Assembly (NCBI RefSeq): GCF_047948215.1
Contig: NC_134462.1
Location: forward strand, 118,416,437-118,480,436
Origin: Lycorma delicatula
Lineage: Eukaryota > Arthropoda > Insecta > Hemiptera > Fulgoridae
Direction of reading: 5' to 3'
Length of the DNA: 64,000 bases
The position numbers and the translations under genes were made by a program. This document shows, piece by piece, positions 20,816 through 33,292 of this stretch. Each line of letters begins with the position of its first letter. Positions within the stretch are counted from its first letter, which is position 1. The notes below the pieces were generated by a model, which had not been told where the DNA came from, ran no database searches, and saw only the letters and a program-made list of their open reading frames with translations.

Positions 20816-23800
20816 ATCATTCGTCATCAAAATTCTTTAAATATTATTTTTATTAAAAAAATTAATAATGATGATGATAATTTTCAGCCTCTTTTACAGG
20901 AAGTGGAGGTTATATTTTATGTTAAAAGTAAATTCTGTGAAAGTTAAGCGACATTTTAGCCAGCTTTTACGGTTACTTATCAAGATTTTGTTAAACGATC
21001 AAGTAAATTTATTATTAATTTGAGCTAACGTAGTGCATTAAACGATGTTCAGGTTATAGAATAGTGTTTGCGGTTAGTTCATTTACGTCAGATGGCTAAC
21101 ATACTACGAGCGTTAAGGTATTCAGAAAGGCGTTTATGACCTCGTTCCCATCATCCCGCTCCCCTATCGACAATAACTGATAACGGCCGGCACATTTTAA
21201 ACGAGGAGGTCTAATAATTTGATGACGGAAAACATGAAAGTTTGCTTATAACGTCGAGTTTCCATAAAACATTTTATTCCCCGACTCAGTCATTTGATTC
21301 TCGTTAATTTCCCATTACGTATAGTTACAAGTAACTTCGTGTAAATTTTGATGTATCTGATCTGTAACGGTCTCAATTACCGAGTCATTGAGATACGAGA
21401 AGTTTTGTAAAGTAATAGTAGCCGGGGTGGCATGAGATTCGGTTATTAAGAGAAATATAGACTACTACTGTATTCTCTTGTATTCATATCTCTCCTCCTT
21501 CTACGCACCACCGTCTTCCTTTTCATATCGATTAGTTTTCCCGAGAGTCCCATTATATTCACCAAGTTGTAGTCGAAACAGGATTACCTCAACCTCATCT
21601 TGTCTTATACACAAGCAGTCGGCTTGCTTCCTTTACATTCAAACACACATTTCCTTTCCTAATTCCTTATAATTACGACTCTTTCGACGTATGTAACGTA
21701 AACTTACGGTATATGATGCAAGTAAAGCGCAACGTATATATGTGTATATATATATAACCTTATCCATACTTCCAACAATGTGTTCTTTCATCCGAGAACC
21801 AGGAAAATGGGAAAGAGCAGTGTTTATGTATTATATACTCGTATTAAAGAGGTCTACTATTTAATGAACCAAAAAGAGATATATGAATATTTGTCTTATT
21901 TTAATTTATTTTATTGTTGTAATTATTAAGTAATAATTGGGAAAGTTCCCAATAATACCATTTTGAATTTTGTATTTTAAAAATCTAATAATGTAATAAA
22001 AATTCATAATTTCAAAAGATCGTAATTTACATTTTCTGTAATTTTAACAGAAGTATTTTAATGATTGTAATATCACCATAAACTCGCTAATTATTCTCAA
22101 TCTCTAAAATAAGATAAAAATGTTTTTTTTTTTTTCAATAATTATGATTTAATGTAATAAGTGTAAATTTGAACTAAAATCTTTTATAAAAAGTAACCTT
22201 TCCAGAAAATAGTCATACATTTTACGAATATAATGTTTACGTTATGAATTGATTGCTTGCTGCTAATTATTATTTACTTGCTTAGACGAAATCATAAAAG
22301 TAAATGATAAAAGATAATAAATGATTAAAATTAAAAACAAACAATACAATTAAAAATAATTTATTTTAATTATGAGTGAAGAAAATTGAAAACTAAAATT
22401 CCTAATAACCCTACTAATAAAATGAGAAAAGTATTTTTAATTATATTTGTCTGTAGTTTGTAAATTTATGCAAATATTCTATTCATATTTACTTATTTAT
22501 TTATTTAAAAAAAAAGAATGTTATAATTTTGTTTTGCTGAATAAATAAAATAAGTTTATCATTATCAAAAGATGATGAACATCTTATTAAGGGCAGTTTA
22601 TTTCTTCTTTTTTTTCATTTACTAAGAAGAATAAACGTAATAATACTACAATTACAATCTTATTCGCATTTTCATTTTAGATATTAAGCTCATTATAAGT
22701 AAATTTTTTTTCTTGTATAAAGAAGATAAAAAAAAGTTTTGGAAATTCTAAAATAATTTTAGTAATACTGTAAAATGTATTTATATTCTCTTTTTTAGGA
22801 AACAGGCCTTAAAAAAATGAAGAGATTCTTAATTTGACTCATTCGTGTTATTTTTGTGTAAGTATAAATAATTTTTTTTTGTTACGATAATGAACGTTCT
22901 TGTGTTTTGTTTGAAGTTTTTCTCTTGAAAACTGTTAACCACTTCTTAGAGAATGAAGAAATTTTCAATATTTTTCATGAGTTTTGGTTCAGATACATAG
23001 TTTTTCGGTTTTTGTTTATAATTAATCAGTAAAATACACCGAAAACTTACGCAAAATACTACACTGAATCCTAGAAAAGAATCTGATAAAAAATGGTGTA
23101 TAGTTTAAGTTGTTACTAATATATCTTAAAATATTTGAAACGAGCAACAAAATTCCTTTGAGAAGCCTGAGTACACGGTTTATTGTAGCATATACACCTG
23201 GGTGGGTAACCGCTATGGGATGACAAAAAAAAAATCGTTTCTGCAGATGATTTCGTCTCATCTTATTGTCGTTCTATAGGTATTTTTTTTCACTATCATG
23301 CCTTTCCATTATCCGTGCGAAAACCTGTAGGTTCTCACTTGAAGACCACCGCTGGGTTTTTACAGAAACTTGTGGTCTGTATAGTAACTGTATCGTAAAC
23401 GTTCTGTATTTTACCTCTGACGTAAGCACTTACAGGGTAGGTTTACGTACCTCTGACTATGGACTTTGAGAAAACGTTTTTATCTATCAACCGTAAAAAA
23501 ACAACGCTGGGTAATAACATTCTTTAAATTGGTAAACTATCAAAACGGTTCCTAATTACTCCTAAAACAATCATACATGCAAGAATGTGCTAGTGTTATT
23601 CTTTATATCTCTTGTTCTCTTAATCTTCAGCTTTTGTCTTCGAGTCCGTTTCTTTTCCTTTAAACCATTTTTCCAACTGTACCCTAATAGAGGCAACGAT
23701 AACTTATTTCCTAATATACACTTGAAATCTGTTTATCTTAAAATTCTTTCTTTCAGTATTCTTCACTTTTCATCGATACTTCAGAATTTCTTCCTTGAAC

Positions 23801-23940
23801 ACTATAAAATTTGCTTATACAGAATTATACAAGTGTGTGTTTTAATTTTTAATGAAAATTACACGCTTAATTTAACACAAAAATTTATTATTTTTGTTGT
23901 GAAATATATGTAAACTAATGCCATTGCCTTACAGTTAATT
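20816..23940. other. AT-rich stretch without a recognisable gene
   Basis: The part at about 20990-21690 is less AT-rich and more complex than its surroundings but has only short frames without motifs. TA/TG runs occur near 21736-21757. From 21830 to 22980 it is strongly AT-rich. Open frames at 23022-23261 (-), 23266-23469 (+) and 23587-23913 (+) show no family signature. I regard them as chance or as unreadable transposon debris. Confidence 0.5.
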
Positions 23941-23944
23941 TTGC

Positions 23945-24665
23945 TGTACGGATACAAGTTTTCTTCACGATGAACCAAATGCGCTCATCTTTACGAGTGA
24001 TGAGACGCATTTTCACCTAAACGGATTCGTCATGCAGCGAAATTTCAGGTACTGGAAATCTTAAAATCCAAGACAACTGCACGAACGACCTCTGCATTCA
24101 CCCAGTATGACAATAGTGGTGCAATGTCCAAGCATAACGTTATCGGTCTCTAATTTTTTTTTGACGAGTAGCGTAACTGAATTTCCATCGTTACACGCAC
24201 ACGACAAACATCTTTTTTCTATTAGAACTGCAGATGTTAAATTTGGAACAAAGTGTGTGGCTCCAAGTAGATGGGATTACATCTCACACCACCAAGAATT
24301 TCATGAACATCATACGGTAATTTTTTCCTGGTCATTTGATTTCCAGGTTCGGAGATGTGCCTTGGCTTCCTTGACTTCCCGACTTCAGTATGTACGATTT
24401 ATTTCCGTGGGGTTGTTTACAGAACCGAATTTTCATCGAAAAACCCATTTTTGGGGGAAAAGCTGGAGAAAGTTTTACGAAAAGCTGGGGAAACCCCAGA
24501 TATTCGTAGGGAGGTGCAGAAGACATTGGAACGCATTTTCACATTTCGCATTTTTAGTGGAGGAGTTGCCCCACTTGTGTCGGGCAACTCCTCCGCTAAA
24601 CTTGAAACTGCATTTTGGAAGATGGACTCCACATCTTCAGATGTGATTTTTTCTACGCAACACAA
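23945..24665 (+). pseudogene. Mariner-like (DUF4817-type) transposase relic
   Basis: A cut-and-paste transposase relic on the plus strand, scattered over three frames. FTSDETHFHLNGFV and RYWKS, then LHERPLHSPSMT, match the segment of insect mariner-like transposases that reads (F)SDE-x-HF-x-L-x-G and the NPH-x-HE-x-PLH block. Further on, HTTKNFMNIIR and FFPGHLISRFGDVPWLP correspond to the block after the second catalytic aspartate. The PDFSMYDLFPWGCL segment corresponds to SPDLSPCDFFLWG, which holds the third acidic residue. The C-terminal GLHIFRCDFF resembles the family's final H-(L)-x-D-V-I-F. Many shifts and stops make it inactive. The N-terminal DNA-binding region and terminal repeats were not found. 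Confidence 0.75.
24553..24600. repeat. 19-bp hairpin inside the mariner-like relic
   Basis: 24553-24571 and 24582-24600 are reverse complements with a single mismatch (13 consecutive perfect pairs, GGAGGAGTTGCCC with GGGCAACTCCTCC) across a 10-base loop. Coding constraint does not explain it. It looks like a small local inverted duplication within the dead gene. Confidence 0.7.
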
Positions 24666-26509
24666 ATTTCATTCCTTTTCATACTTATTCAAACCGTACC
24701 AATAACGTTTGGTACGTATTTAACTCTAATGTTAATAATTTCTATGTTTATATACTTGAACCGATTAACGCTTATCAAAATTCTTTTCATTCTTTATAAT
24801 ATAGAGCACCAACTTTTAATGCAGCTGTTCACTGAGCGAACCGGTTGACGTTTGACCTAGATATTTATCCAGCATTAATTCATTTTTATTAAAGGTACAG
24901 CTTAGTTTATTTTATTAGAAAGATCACTTACAGGGTATCAGAAAATATGCTGGCAGATCTTTTTCCTCCTCCTACGGAAAACAAAAAAAATAATCCACCA
25001 AAGAACACCGGTATCTATGATACGGACCTGAAACATCAAAAGTTATTTTTTGTTTTTATTTTGTTATTCTGATTCTAAAAACCCTGGTTAGTGATGTTTT
25101 TTAGTGTTGAGTAAGTACTGTTTATTTTTATTTTTTTCATTTATTTATTTTTACGTGTATATTTCCCCTTTTCTTATAGTGTTTACTGATGATTATATAA
25201 AAATCGAAATGACCCTCTAGGTTTAGATTTAAAGTAAAATTTGTGTAAAGATTTTTAAGTTTAATTTTATTTTTCAATAACGATAAACATTAAAATCGTT
25301 TTCAGTTAGCGATTTTAAATGTGAGGTATGCCGACTTATGATTTTAAAATTATTATATTTTTATTTTGTTGTTATTTTGAAGTGTTTGTACTTTACTTGC
25401 TGAATTACCTTCTTATTTGATATAGAGTAGTTATGTAGACTTACTAATTTGAATAAGATATTTATTTATGTACTTCATGCTAAAAAAAAAAAAGGTTAAA
25501 TACTTTATTTTTTTATTAATTTTGTTTTTATACTTTCTTTATAAAACTTCATTTACAGTCGGCATTTTTATAATAAATTGTCGTTTTATGACTAATACGT
25601 AGGACTATTTTCTTATAAGTAAATCAATATATATTTTATCAAATTTTCGATAGCTTTCACATTCATGAACATTGAATAGGTGGCCTATCTATATATCTAT
25701 CCAATCTTGTTTCTCCTCGCGTTTGTGCAGTTTTCTTTATTTTCTTTCAGCCACTCGCTATACATTACAGTAGTATATATACTTCTTGTGCTTCCTGTCT
25801 TTTCTGTTCATTTCGCAAAACCTATTCAAATGGTTTCTTTTTCTTTTCTCTCTCTCTCGTTTTCATTCTTCTATTTTCACTTTACAATAATATTCCGTGG
25901 CATCGCCTTCTTTACTAAGGTTTTTCTATAGTATTTTTATTGATTCAAGAATAGAATAATACGCAGTGAAATGCAATACAAATAGATAACTTATTCTGTT
26001 CGATTGTAGTTCGTTCATTTACATCTACCAAACAACGGTCTTAAATATTGAAGCAGATTTCATTACGTCGTCTTTGTGAATAAGAAATATGTATTTCTTT
26101 ATTTATGCAGTATATAAGGTTTAGAAATTCATATCTCTTCAATTATTTTTTTTTTAATTTAAATATTTTTTCATTCATTATGACGCCGCGATTTTCATGC
26201 TATTTTTATAACAATACAAGCAATAAAAATTGAATGTTTTAAAAAAAAAGATTGAATTTAGCAAAATTCAAATCTAGATATTTAGATGATAAAATATTTG
26301 TATACACAGTTGAAAACAGTGCTAATTTTGTTTTTTATTGTTATCTATATTTTTCATATAAATAAACGCTAGTTTAAAAAAGTAATACTTGAGAACAAAG
26401 TAGACTATACAAATTTTATTTGTGTCTCGTTCCAGATAATCCTAAGTATTAAATACAAATATTTTTTTAACTGTTTTTTTACTGTTTTATTTTTTTGTTT
26501 TAAGTTGGA
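24666..26509. other. AT-rich stretch without a recognisable gene
   Basis: AT-rich, with pyrimidine-rich plus-strand sequence at 25680-25930 that gives an 83-codon frame of low complexity. No motif supported. Confidence 0.55.
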
Positions 26510-27830
26510 GGAAAAAAAATCTGCAACCAGACGACCAGAAACACATACAATTGGATATATGGGGTTTCCTGCCGAAGCAGGAACCCACGAAAACCCTTCC
26601 CCCTCTCACAACGCGGTGACGGAAAGAACGCTAAGGTATGGCATCGCCTCCGCGCGTGCCATCTCAATTTCTCATCTAGGGAAAAGAACACCCGCCTTGT
26701 GATGTGTCTGGCCGCCACACCACCCCCTCGTTCTTAGCCATGTGTGGCTTAATCGGAGGACATCTTCTTGCCCTCAAACTGATCATATTCCATAATCATC
26801 AGTCGGCCGCGTGAGATGTCACTCTCTGCACGTGCCAGCGGGCACTTCTTGTGCTGCCCTTCCGTAAGGGTTTTCAGCGTCCCCAGGGGCACCCTGAGAC
26901 GGCGATCCTGTTGGACCCCCACCGGAACCCCCGAAAAGTGGCCTTCCACCCCCACTTCCGGACCAAGCACCGCCCTATGCTCAAGCTTCTTCCTCTAGCT
27001 TATTCTTGAGCAACTTGTGAAACCATCTCGAACATTTTCCTTAACCTTCTTCTGAGTCCATCATGACTCTGATAACCTCTTCGGACGAGATGTGTCGACC
27101 AAACGGCCTTTCCGTCTCCCATCTTGAACAACATCATCCACAACTTTGCAGAATTGACGTTTAACTGTCATGCAGATTTCTCTACAATGGAGGTAAACCC
27201 CAAATGATCCATGGCCTGTAAGCCACCGGACCATCCAGTGGTCCACCTTCCCATGTCTCCTGTTAATCCAGGATTTAATGCAAGGAATAAGACGGCGCGT
27301 CCATCTGCCGGTCACCGCATTATCCCACCTCCCACCTCTCTTGCCTTTTACCTAGCAGGTCACTTCTGGCCGCCGTGGGATCACTACTTCTATATCCACG
27401 AAGCGCTGTTCCACTAGTAGATCAACTGGTGGCACTCCGGCAACCACCACCGCTGCCTCCAGGGAAACAGTCCTGTAACCCCGCGACATTCTAAGCGCCA
27501 GTCAGCCTACAGACGTATGCATCCTCTGCCGGTTGCGTTTTACGCTAAGACCATCGTGCCATATTGGGGCCGCATACATTAATACGGAGAGGATCGTGGT
27601 AGATATTATCTTCCGCTTCGATTATCTAGGGTCCTCGACGTTCGCTATTAACCTGGTTACCGCCGAGGCGACCCTCTCCGCCTTTTTGCTAACTTCAGCC
27701 GCGTGCGCCGTGAACCCTTTCGATCTTTCGAGTTAGTTATCAAGGAATCTATCCCTTCTAGAGGGAACAATTTCTGTTCCATCTAGCACTACCGTAAATC
27801 AAGGAATGCATCTAGAAGTAACCTGATTGT
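26510..27830 (-). mobile_element. 5'-truncated R1-type retrotransposon relic
   Basis: A GC-richer island on the minus strand holding the 3' part of ORF2 (27830 to about 26985) followed by about 470 bp of GC-rich 3' untranslated sequence, ending in an A/T-rich junction near 26505-26515. No clear target-site duplication was found. The RT core with the catalytic aspartates is not present, so the copy begins in the thumb region, as expected for incomplete reverse transcription. Confidence 0.7.
26985..27830 (-). pseudogene. R1-type RT C-terminal region, several frameshifts
   Basis: Recognisable minus-strand blocks in order are: TVVLDGTEIVPS; AAEVSKKAERVALSAVTRLI; ISTTILSVLMYAAPIWHDGL; LALRMSRGYRTVSLEAAVVV, continuing into the AGVPPVDLL block; then, in the open segment 27061-27315, RWTRRLIPCIKSWINRRHGK and LTGHGSFGVYL. 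The end reads SSEEVIRVMMDSEE and LKNKLEEE in a shifted frame. These match the thumb and the R1-specific tail, including the YRTVS-x-EA, P-x-DLL and LTGHG-x-F-x-x-YL boxes. The C-terminal finger is scrambled. Stops and shifts every 50-100 codons rule out function. Confidence 0.75.
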
Positions 27831-28304
27831 AAGAACTTGTACCCTTAAAAGCGGTAGAAACCATGGAAAACTAGGGTAGATCGGCAGTAGAAATAAGATT
27901 AGACTACAGTAATACCATAGTAATACCACTTAACGAAGGATTACTTCACGTTATTAACTTAAGTAATCTTTTGTATTATCGGTTAAAAATACCCGTGTCA
28001 TACATTTATAGTAATATTTCAATCATTACTAATTAGCTATTCAAAAACAATTTTATATATTGTCAAGAATTTTAATGTAATTAATGATCTTAATAAAATT
28101 CAGGTTCAGGGAGTAATATATATTACATTATTAAAATGTAAAATTCATTTCATATTTTTGTGGTAATTTCCTTTCCATAAGTAACTCATCTAATTTTCTA
28201 TTCTTTAATAAAAAAATTAACTACAAAATTTTGTTTTAATCTAAAAGTTGATACTAAATCTGTGTGTTTATTTACTTGTTTTACGCTAATCAAGATACTT
28301 TTTT
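27831..28304. other. AT-rich spacer, nothing recognised
   Basis: Short AT-rich spacer between two retrotransposon relics. The words agtaataccat...agtaataccac occur as a small local repeat near 27910-27930. Confidence 0.5.
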
Positions 28305-28317
28305 AATTCCTGATTAG
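28305..28317. repeat. Target-site duplication, left copy
   Basis: AATTCCTGATTAG, identical to 29453-29465, flanks the Jockey-like element. Confidence 0.75.
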
Positions 28318-29452
28318 CGGATCATAACGCAAGAATGGCGACAATTTCAATATTTCTCCCTACAGATCGCAGAGCCTGGACAACGTCCCTTGCTTTCTAT
28401 TATCGGGCGGGATTCATCGGTTATTTAGTGGCGGTTATAAATTTTAGGTTTTCTTTACGGACGGATTTGGTAATTTGCATTCCTATCCGTATGGACCAGC
28501 GTGAAATTTATTTACTGGTTCTGACCGTGGGAGACTAACCTTTTGAGCCTAGTACTCCCGGTGTGATTCCTCTTCAGTCAATTCGCTGAGGTCCTTTCGG
28601 TACCAGCACCTACGGGCTAAGAGGAATACGCCTACCGGTGCCCTAGTTATTTGGAGGGAGAAATGCGCCCCCTTTTTTGGAGGGAGTCGCAAATGCTGAC
28701 TGAATGAATTTGTGGTCTCTTCGTGGGACGGTGTGGGGTTTGTCTAGGTTTTTATAGTTTTAACAAAATTTAATTGTGAAAACGGTCACTTTCGGGGCCG
28801 GAATTTTCGCGCGGTTTCCATTTATAGGTTACGCGATGTAGAGGCTCCTAAGTCTGGTTTGTCATTTTTTGACTATCGTACCACCTCTTCACGGTGATTC
28901 GTTTAATACGACATGAGGCCGTTTTTTATACCCTGTGGAGTAGGGTCCTCTCGGCACACGTCCCGGAAATGGCCATGTACGGACACAGCCGCTCTCCCGA
29001 ACAGTCTGCGTGCCTACGCCACCCCTACCTCAAATACGTTGTGCAGTCCCGCATCGTAGCGAAGAGTGACGTTTCTGACGAACCACGGTGCTCCAAATAT
29101 CGTTTGCAACGATTTTTTTGAACGGCTTCTAATTTCTTTTGAAGCGTGGAGTTCAAAAAACCTTTCCGTGCCGGGTAAGCATACCTGAATCGGCAGGACG
29201 TATAGCCAAAAATGAGCAGTTTGGTCGCTAGTGGAACGGGCTGGCACTGTTCAGTCCTGGGTATAGTGAGGCCCTGACGGCCTTTGCCCGTTGCGTCATA
29301 TATTTAAAATGTTCTCCTAAGGTAAGCCGTTTATCCAGGACTACTCCCAGGTACTTGACTGTTTTCCCAAAGGAGATTATCTCTCCTGAGTTTTTCAGCT
29401 GCCTGTCTGGAGCACGTGTCTTGTATGTGAACATCACTGCCACCGATTTAAA
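28318..29452 (-). mobile_element. 5'-truncated Jockey-like non-LTR retrotransposon with exact duplication
   Basis: A GC-richer island of 1135 bp bounded on both sides by the same 13 bases. On the minus strand it starts inside the RT gene (29452) and runs through the RT C terminus into about 650 bp of 3' untranslated sequence. The 3' end at 28318 has no poly-A tract; the element simply abuts the duplication after ...GTTATGATCCG. That is unusual among the elements here. Confidence 0.75.
28970..29452 (-). pseudogene. Jockey-like RT C-terminal fragment
   Basis: The minus strand at 29443-29228 reads FTYKTRAPDRQLKNSGEIIS, then VKYLGVVLDKRLTLGEHF, the canonical post-catalytic KYLG-x-x-LD-x-x-L-x-x-x-H segment, followed by RAKAVRASLYPGL. 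In a different frame (29247-29014) come YVLPIQVCLPG, a KKSLQTIFGAPWFVRN block, like the family's LRMI-x-x-APWFVRN, and AGLHNVFEVGV, which resembles the usual end of Jockey-type RT proteins. A frameshift separates the halves. The APWF-V-R/S-N box favours Jockey over R1. Confidence 0.75.
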
Positions 29453-29465
29453 AATTCCTGATTAG
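29453..29465. repeat. Target-site duplication, right copy
   Basis: AATTCCTGATTAG, exact partner of 28305-28317, marking the 5'-truncated end of the Jockey-like element. Confidence 0.75.
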
Positions 29466-31914
29466 TTTGTTGACTTTTTTTTACTTTTTTTTATATCATT
29501 ACAAATTTTGAATAGATGTCTCTTTTGAAAAAATGGAGACTTTTTTCTACGGAATAGAATTTAGATTATCAATTTTTCATTTGGAAACGTCTTGAAAGTT
29601 AAAGAAATATTTTTATTATTTAATTATCAGCTATTTTATATAGCGTGGTTATTATTCAAATTATGAAATTTAAGTAACATAAATAAATTTATTTAAAATC
29701 TTCTCTTTCCTCTTCGAATAAATTAATTACGCAGATTTAATAAGATTTACTCACTAACAGTCGAATGAATTTGTGGAGATATATTCTAATACAATATGTT
29801 CCCACACGGAAAGAATTGGAAAAAGTAAAAAGGATTAAATATAAAAATATATTAACAGGTAAAGATATATGAATACATCAACTTGCGTTGGTGCTGGAAA
29901 AAAAAATGTGATTAATTTTTATAAATTGAGGTTTGAATCAAATTTTTTATGTTATAAAGTCGGGTTTACTGCTACTGAATCGTTATTTAAGGAAAACTGT
30001 GTATTACAAATAATGTTTGAAAAATAAGATTTATTTATTTAATTTCTCGCACAAATAATTTTTATCGTATTTGGAAAACACCAGTAAATTATTTTTATGG
30101 AAATAATTCCTCTTCGTATAAAAAGTATGTATAATATCCATATTAGAATTTTTTTACCAGTTCAATATATTTTTGAATCGGTAAAAGATTTTTCAAACGC
30201 TTTACTGTTTTATTATCGCTTCTAGTTTAGCAAAAATAAATTCTGTATGTAAAGAAAGTAATACAAAATGCTTAATCTTGCATTAGGGTAATGCCATTAG
30301 TGTTAAGGAGATTGTAGTAAAAACATTAGTGGGAATAAGTGTGAAAAAGAAAAAAATTGATACAATTTCGGTTACGAGTACTATTTAATAACGTTATAAT
30401 CCGTTTAAAAGAAAATGTATAAAGAAATTTCACGATGTGGCTAGGATGATAAATTCCAAAAATAATGTCGGCTTGTTATTTACAAATGGATGATTGTCGC
30501 ACAAGAAATAGAAAATGTTAGAGAATATAGAAGCAATGTAGAATTATGTAGGGAATTGTTATAAAATGTGAAGAATGTCTCGCTACAGTTAAATGTTTCT
30601 TAAAATATATCAAATAATTATTTTTTTTATATATTTTGTTAAGTCTGTATGTTATATTAATCGAGATAAAAAATTTATAATTTTATTACGTTTATTTATC
30701 TATTTTAAAACCTGAACACACAATTTGTTTAAAGTACATACAAAAAATTAGTTAGTGTTGGAGGTAAATTGCGTTTTATTGGGGATTACAAATACATCAG
30801 TTTGAATTAATAATAGTATACTTCCTGAATATTCTGGTATATATTACACTATTCTTCACATTATACTACATAACACACTCATTATACATTATAATGAGTA
30901 CGAGTTTATTATAATAGTACACTAGTGTACTCTTATATTATATAATATTGGTGTATTATATTTTTAATTCTACTTTACTATAAATAGTGATACTTCGATT
31001 AATTTTAAATTTAAATCACGTAAAATAAAAAATTGTAAAATTCACAGGAAATAGTATTTTTATGAATATGAATTTTCTAATAATAAAATAAATATGGACT
31101 CGTTGCCAAAACAAATAATTTTTTATTTAGATTATTATACACTATCATTACATAGTTGACAGGGTAAAGCGAGTTAAACATTAAGTCAAAACTTCTCTTG
31201 GCACTTCATCAACTTGAATATTTTATTTATAACAAAATTACAACCGATCTCAATCTCCGAATTTTATAAAGTTAAGCTGTAAGATTCCTGGCCATTAGGG
31301 AGAACAAGATAAGTCAAAACAATCATAAAATTTTCTGTTAAAAATTTGTGGATGCTCTTTTTTCGACAGAGTAGTGATATTACAGGGGATTGGGCGTTCC
31401 TATCAACCCATCGTTGCCGGGGATTGAAAACGTTGTCTCCGTTCCACTCCTGAAGCGATCTATTTTTGTTGTCGCATGCCATTTTCCAATCTATTTCTCA
31501 GCTGCAACGCGTTGCATACGTCACTTTTCCACTCGTTATTCAATGTTTAAGTACCTTTTTTCTATAAATCTGTTCCCTTATTACTGTTCAGCATCAGTAG
31601 AGGTACAGATGACCTCTACTTATTTATGAGCATCATAATTTCTGTTGAGTACTGCGTTCATTTAACATACGTGAAGAATACCGGGTGGATTGTTAAATCT
31701 ACAAACGGTTACAAGGAGAAAAATATCGAACCATACAGGTTAATAACAGTCCGCACTGGTAATTAAAAAGTAGGAGTGGAAAATACCCTTCTGGCTTTTA
31801 AATTAAATTGAAAACAGGGAATTATCACGATGAAATTAATTACAAAATTCTACAAAGATCGGGTTAAAAGCAATTTGGTCAAAATCTTTCCTGTTAATTC
31901 AGTGTAGTAGTAAA
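29466..31914. other. AT-rich stretch without a recognisable gene
   Basis: Stop-rich AT-rich DNA. A perfect 16-bp palindrome AGTACACTAGTGTACT lies at 30916-30931 inside a TA-rich stretch. At 31264-31629 opposing open frames of 72 and 79 codons overlap in a less AT-rich patch; neither carries a known motif. Confidence 0.5.
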
Positions 31915-31924
31915 TAGTTATAAC
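31915..31924. repeat. Possible target-site duplication, left copy
   Basis: TAGTTATAAC is identical to 35501-35510, at the two edges of the R1-type relic. Only 10 bp and AT-rich, so chance is possible. Confidence 0.45.
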
Positions 31925-32019
31925 AGACTAGCAAACCTGTCACGGCTTTGCCCAGGCTATACTCGTGCATTTCCCCTTGCGATCAGGGGATGTTTAGCCG
32001 GACAGGGCTCGCGTCGGGC

Positions 32020-33090
32020 TTACGGGCTGCTGTTAAAAGCATTGCGGACATCTAGGAGGACCATCAACGAAATTTTTTTGGTCCTCCTTCCTTGTGCCCA
32101 CCCTGCATGCATTAGTCCAATCCATTACCCGGCGAAGGGCGTCGACGCCCTTCTTACTCGCATAAAACCGCATTGCGTGGGAGAAACTTCCTGCTGCTTC
32201 CACTTCAGTTCAAAACCTCTCCGCTAGGAGCCTCTCGTATAATTTACTTAACGTGGATAGTAGACAAATCGGTCGGTAAGTCTGATCTATGCCCGTAGCC
32301 ACTGGTTTGGGTATAAGCAGCAGTTTTACAATTACGGTGCTCAGAGCCTGGTTGAAAGCTTCAAAACCAGCCACAGATGTGCTGCTGCGAATCATTTGAG
32401 TGCACCTGATACTTCTTCCGGGCCCGAGATTTTTCTAGCACTAATCCTTAATGCTGCCCAGCGGGGCTCGGCTATTGTAAATCTCCTCACCTCCTGATTT
32501 ATGACATTTACATGTTCCGTCTCCTCTATCTGGAGGAGTTCACGAACAGCACGTAATAATTAACGACTAGATAATAGGAGAAAGGACGCAACAAATATCT
32601 TCATTAACACCCGGTATGTCTTCCCCCACGGATCATCGTTTAGGTTTTCTACCAACTTAAACCAGGCCACCCTTTTCACCCGTTTTATCGCTGCACAATA
32701 ACTGTTACGGGTATTCTTATATAGGAACTATGCTCTTTCGATCTCTATTGGAGGGTTTCTGCGCACACTTTGCAGCTTTCGTCTGGCCGCGAGGGTCGCA
32801 CTTCATGGAGTGGCAATATCCCGATTCCACCAGTAGACTATGCGTCGCATCTGGTTCAGCCGTGGTCTGATTCTGTCAGTTTCCTTTTAGAATCGTTAGA
32901 AAATCGTTTGGGCTCCAGTGTTGTGTTTGTACCGTTCTGTCTGCCACTGCTTCAGAGAAGGAGGCAATTTGCATCTTCAACAGTTCGTATCCATGGCGAG
33001 TTGTCCTCGTTCCGCCAGTCCGACGGATTCAACGTTATATCGCCTGTGAGCACCACAGCTCGATCCCTTCCCCCTTCTCATCATCTCCTA
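32020..33090 (-). pseudogene. ORF2 remnant: endonuclease middle, linker and RT N-terminal part
   Basis: On the minus strand, pieces in shifting frames read NEDNSPWIRTVEDAN (endonuclease middle), EDIPGVNEDI-like linker sequence, RRFTIAEPRWAALRISARK, then the open segment 32395-32210. That segment has VIVKLLLIPKPVATGIDQTY and RPICLLSTLSKLYERLLAER, the (K)-PG-x-x-x-x-YRPI-x-LL-x-x-x-x-K-x-x-E box that opens non-LTR RTs. Further on come KGVDALRRVMDWTNACR and LLDVRNAFNSSP, with the first catalytic aspartate, then a stop. The region with (F/Y)ADD is missing. Confidence 0.72.
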
Positions 33091-33099
33091 TAAGTAGGA

Positions 33100-33290
33100 T
33101 AAGAACTCATCAAATTTATCTATTTATTTTTTTACGGCCGCATCTTGGTCTTCATCAATCATCCAGCCACCTGAGATAACCATAATATTAATAGGCTCAG
33201 TTACTAAGATAAAATCTATGCTATCCTCCACCGCTTTTCTCCATAACAAATCGTGGGAAATATTCCTCCTTTCATATTAATTTAAAAGCA
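33100..33290 (-). pseudogene. N-terminal fragment of the R1-type endonuclease
   Basis: The minus strand reads DLLWRKAVEDSIDFILVTEP, then a residue stretch ending GGWMIEDQDAAV. This matches the beginning of apurinic-endonuclease-like domains of R1-type elements (A-x-x-D-x-LL-x-SEP, then a W-x-x-D-x-x-x-AA-I block). In the family this domain nicks the target DNA, and the glutamate of the SEP/TEP box binds the metal. About 55 residues remain before the sequence jumps into a later part of the gene. Confidence 0.65.
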
Positions 33291-33292
33291 GT

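Noticed and set aside
23022..23913. Three frames of 67-108 codons upstream of the mariner-like relic
   Set aside because: They do not contain the transposase N-terminal motifs expected there, and their composition matches background.
25680..25931. 83-codon plus-strand frame, hydrophobic
   Set aside because: Pyrimidine-rich low-complexity DNA gives an apparent run of L/F/S residues; no domain, no signal context.
31264..31629. Opposing frames of 72 and 79 codons
   Set aside because: Both have some complexity, but neither matches a family and no start or splice context decides between them.
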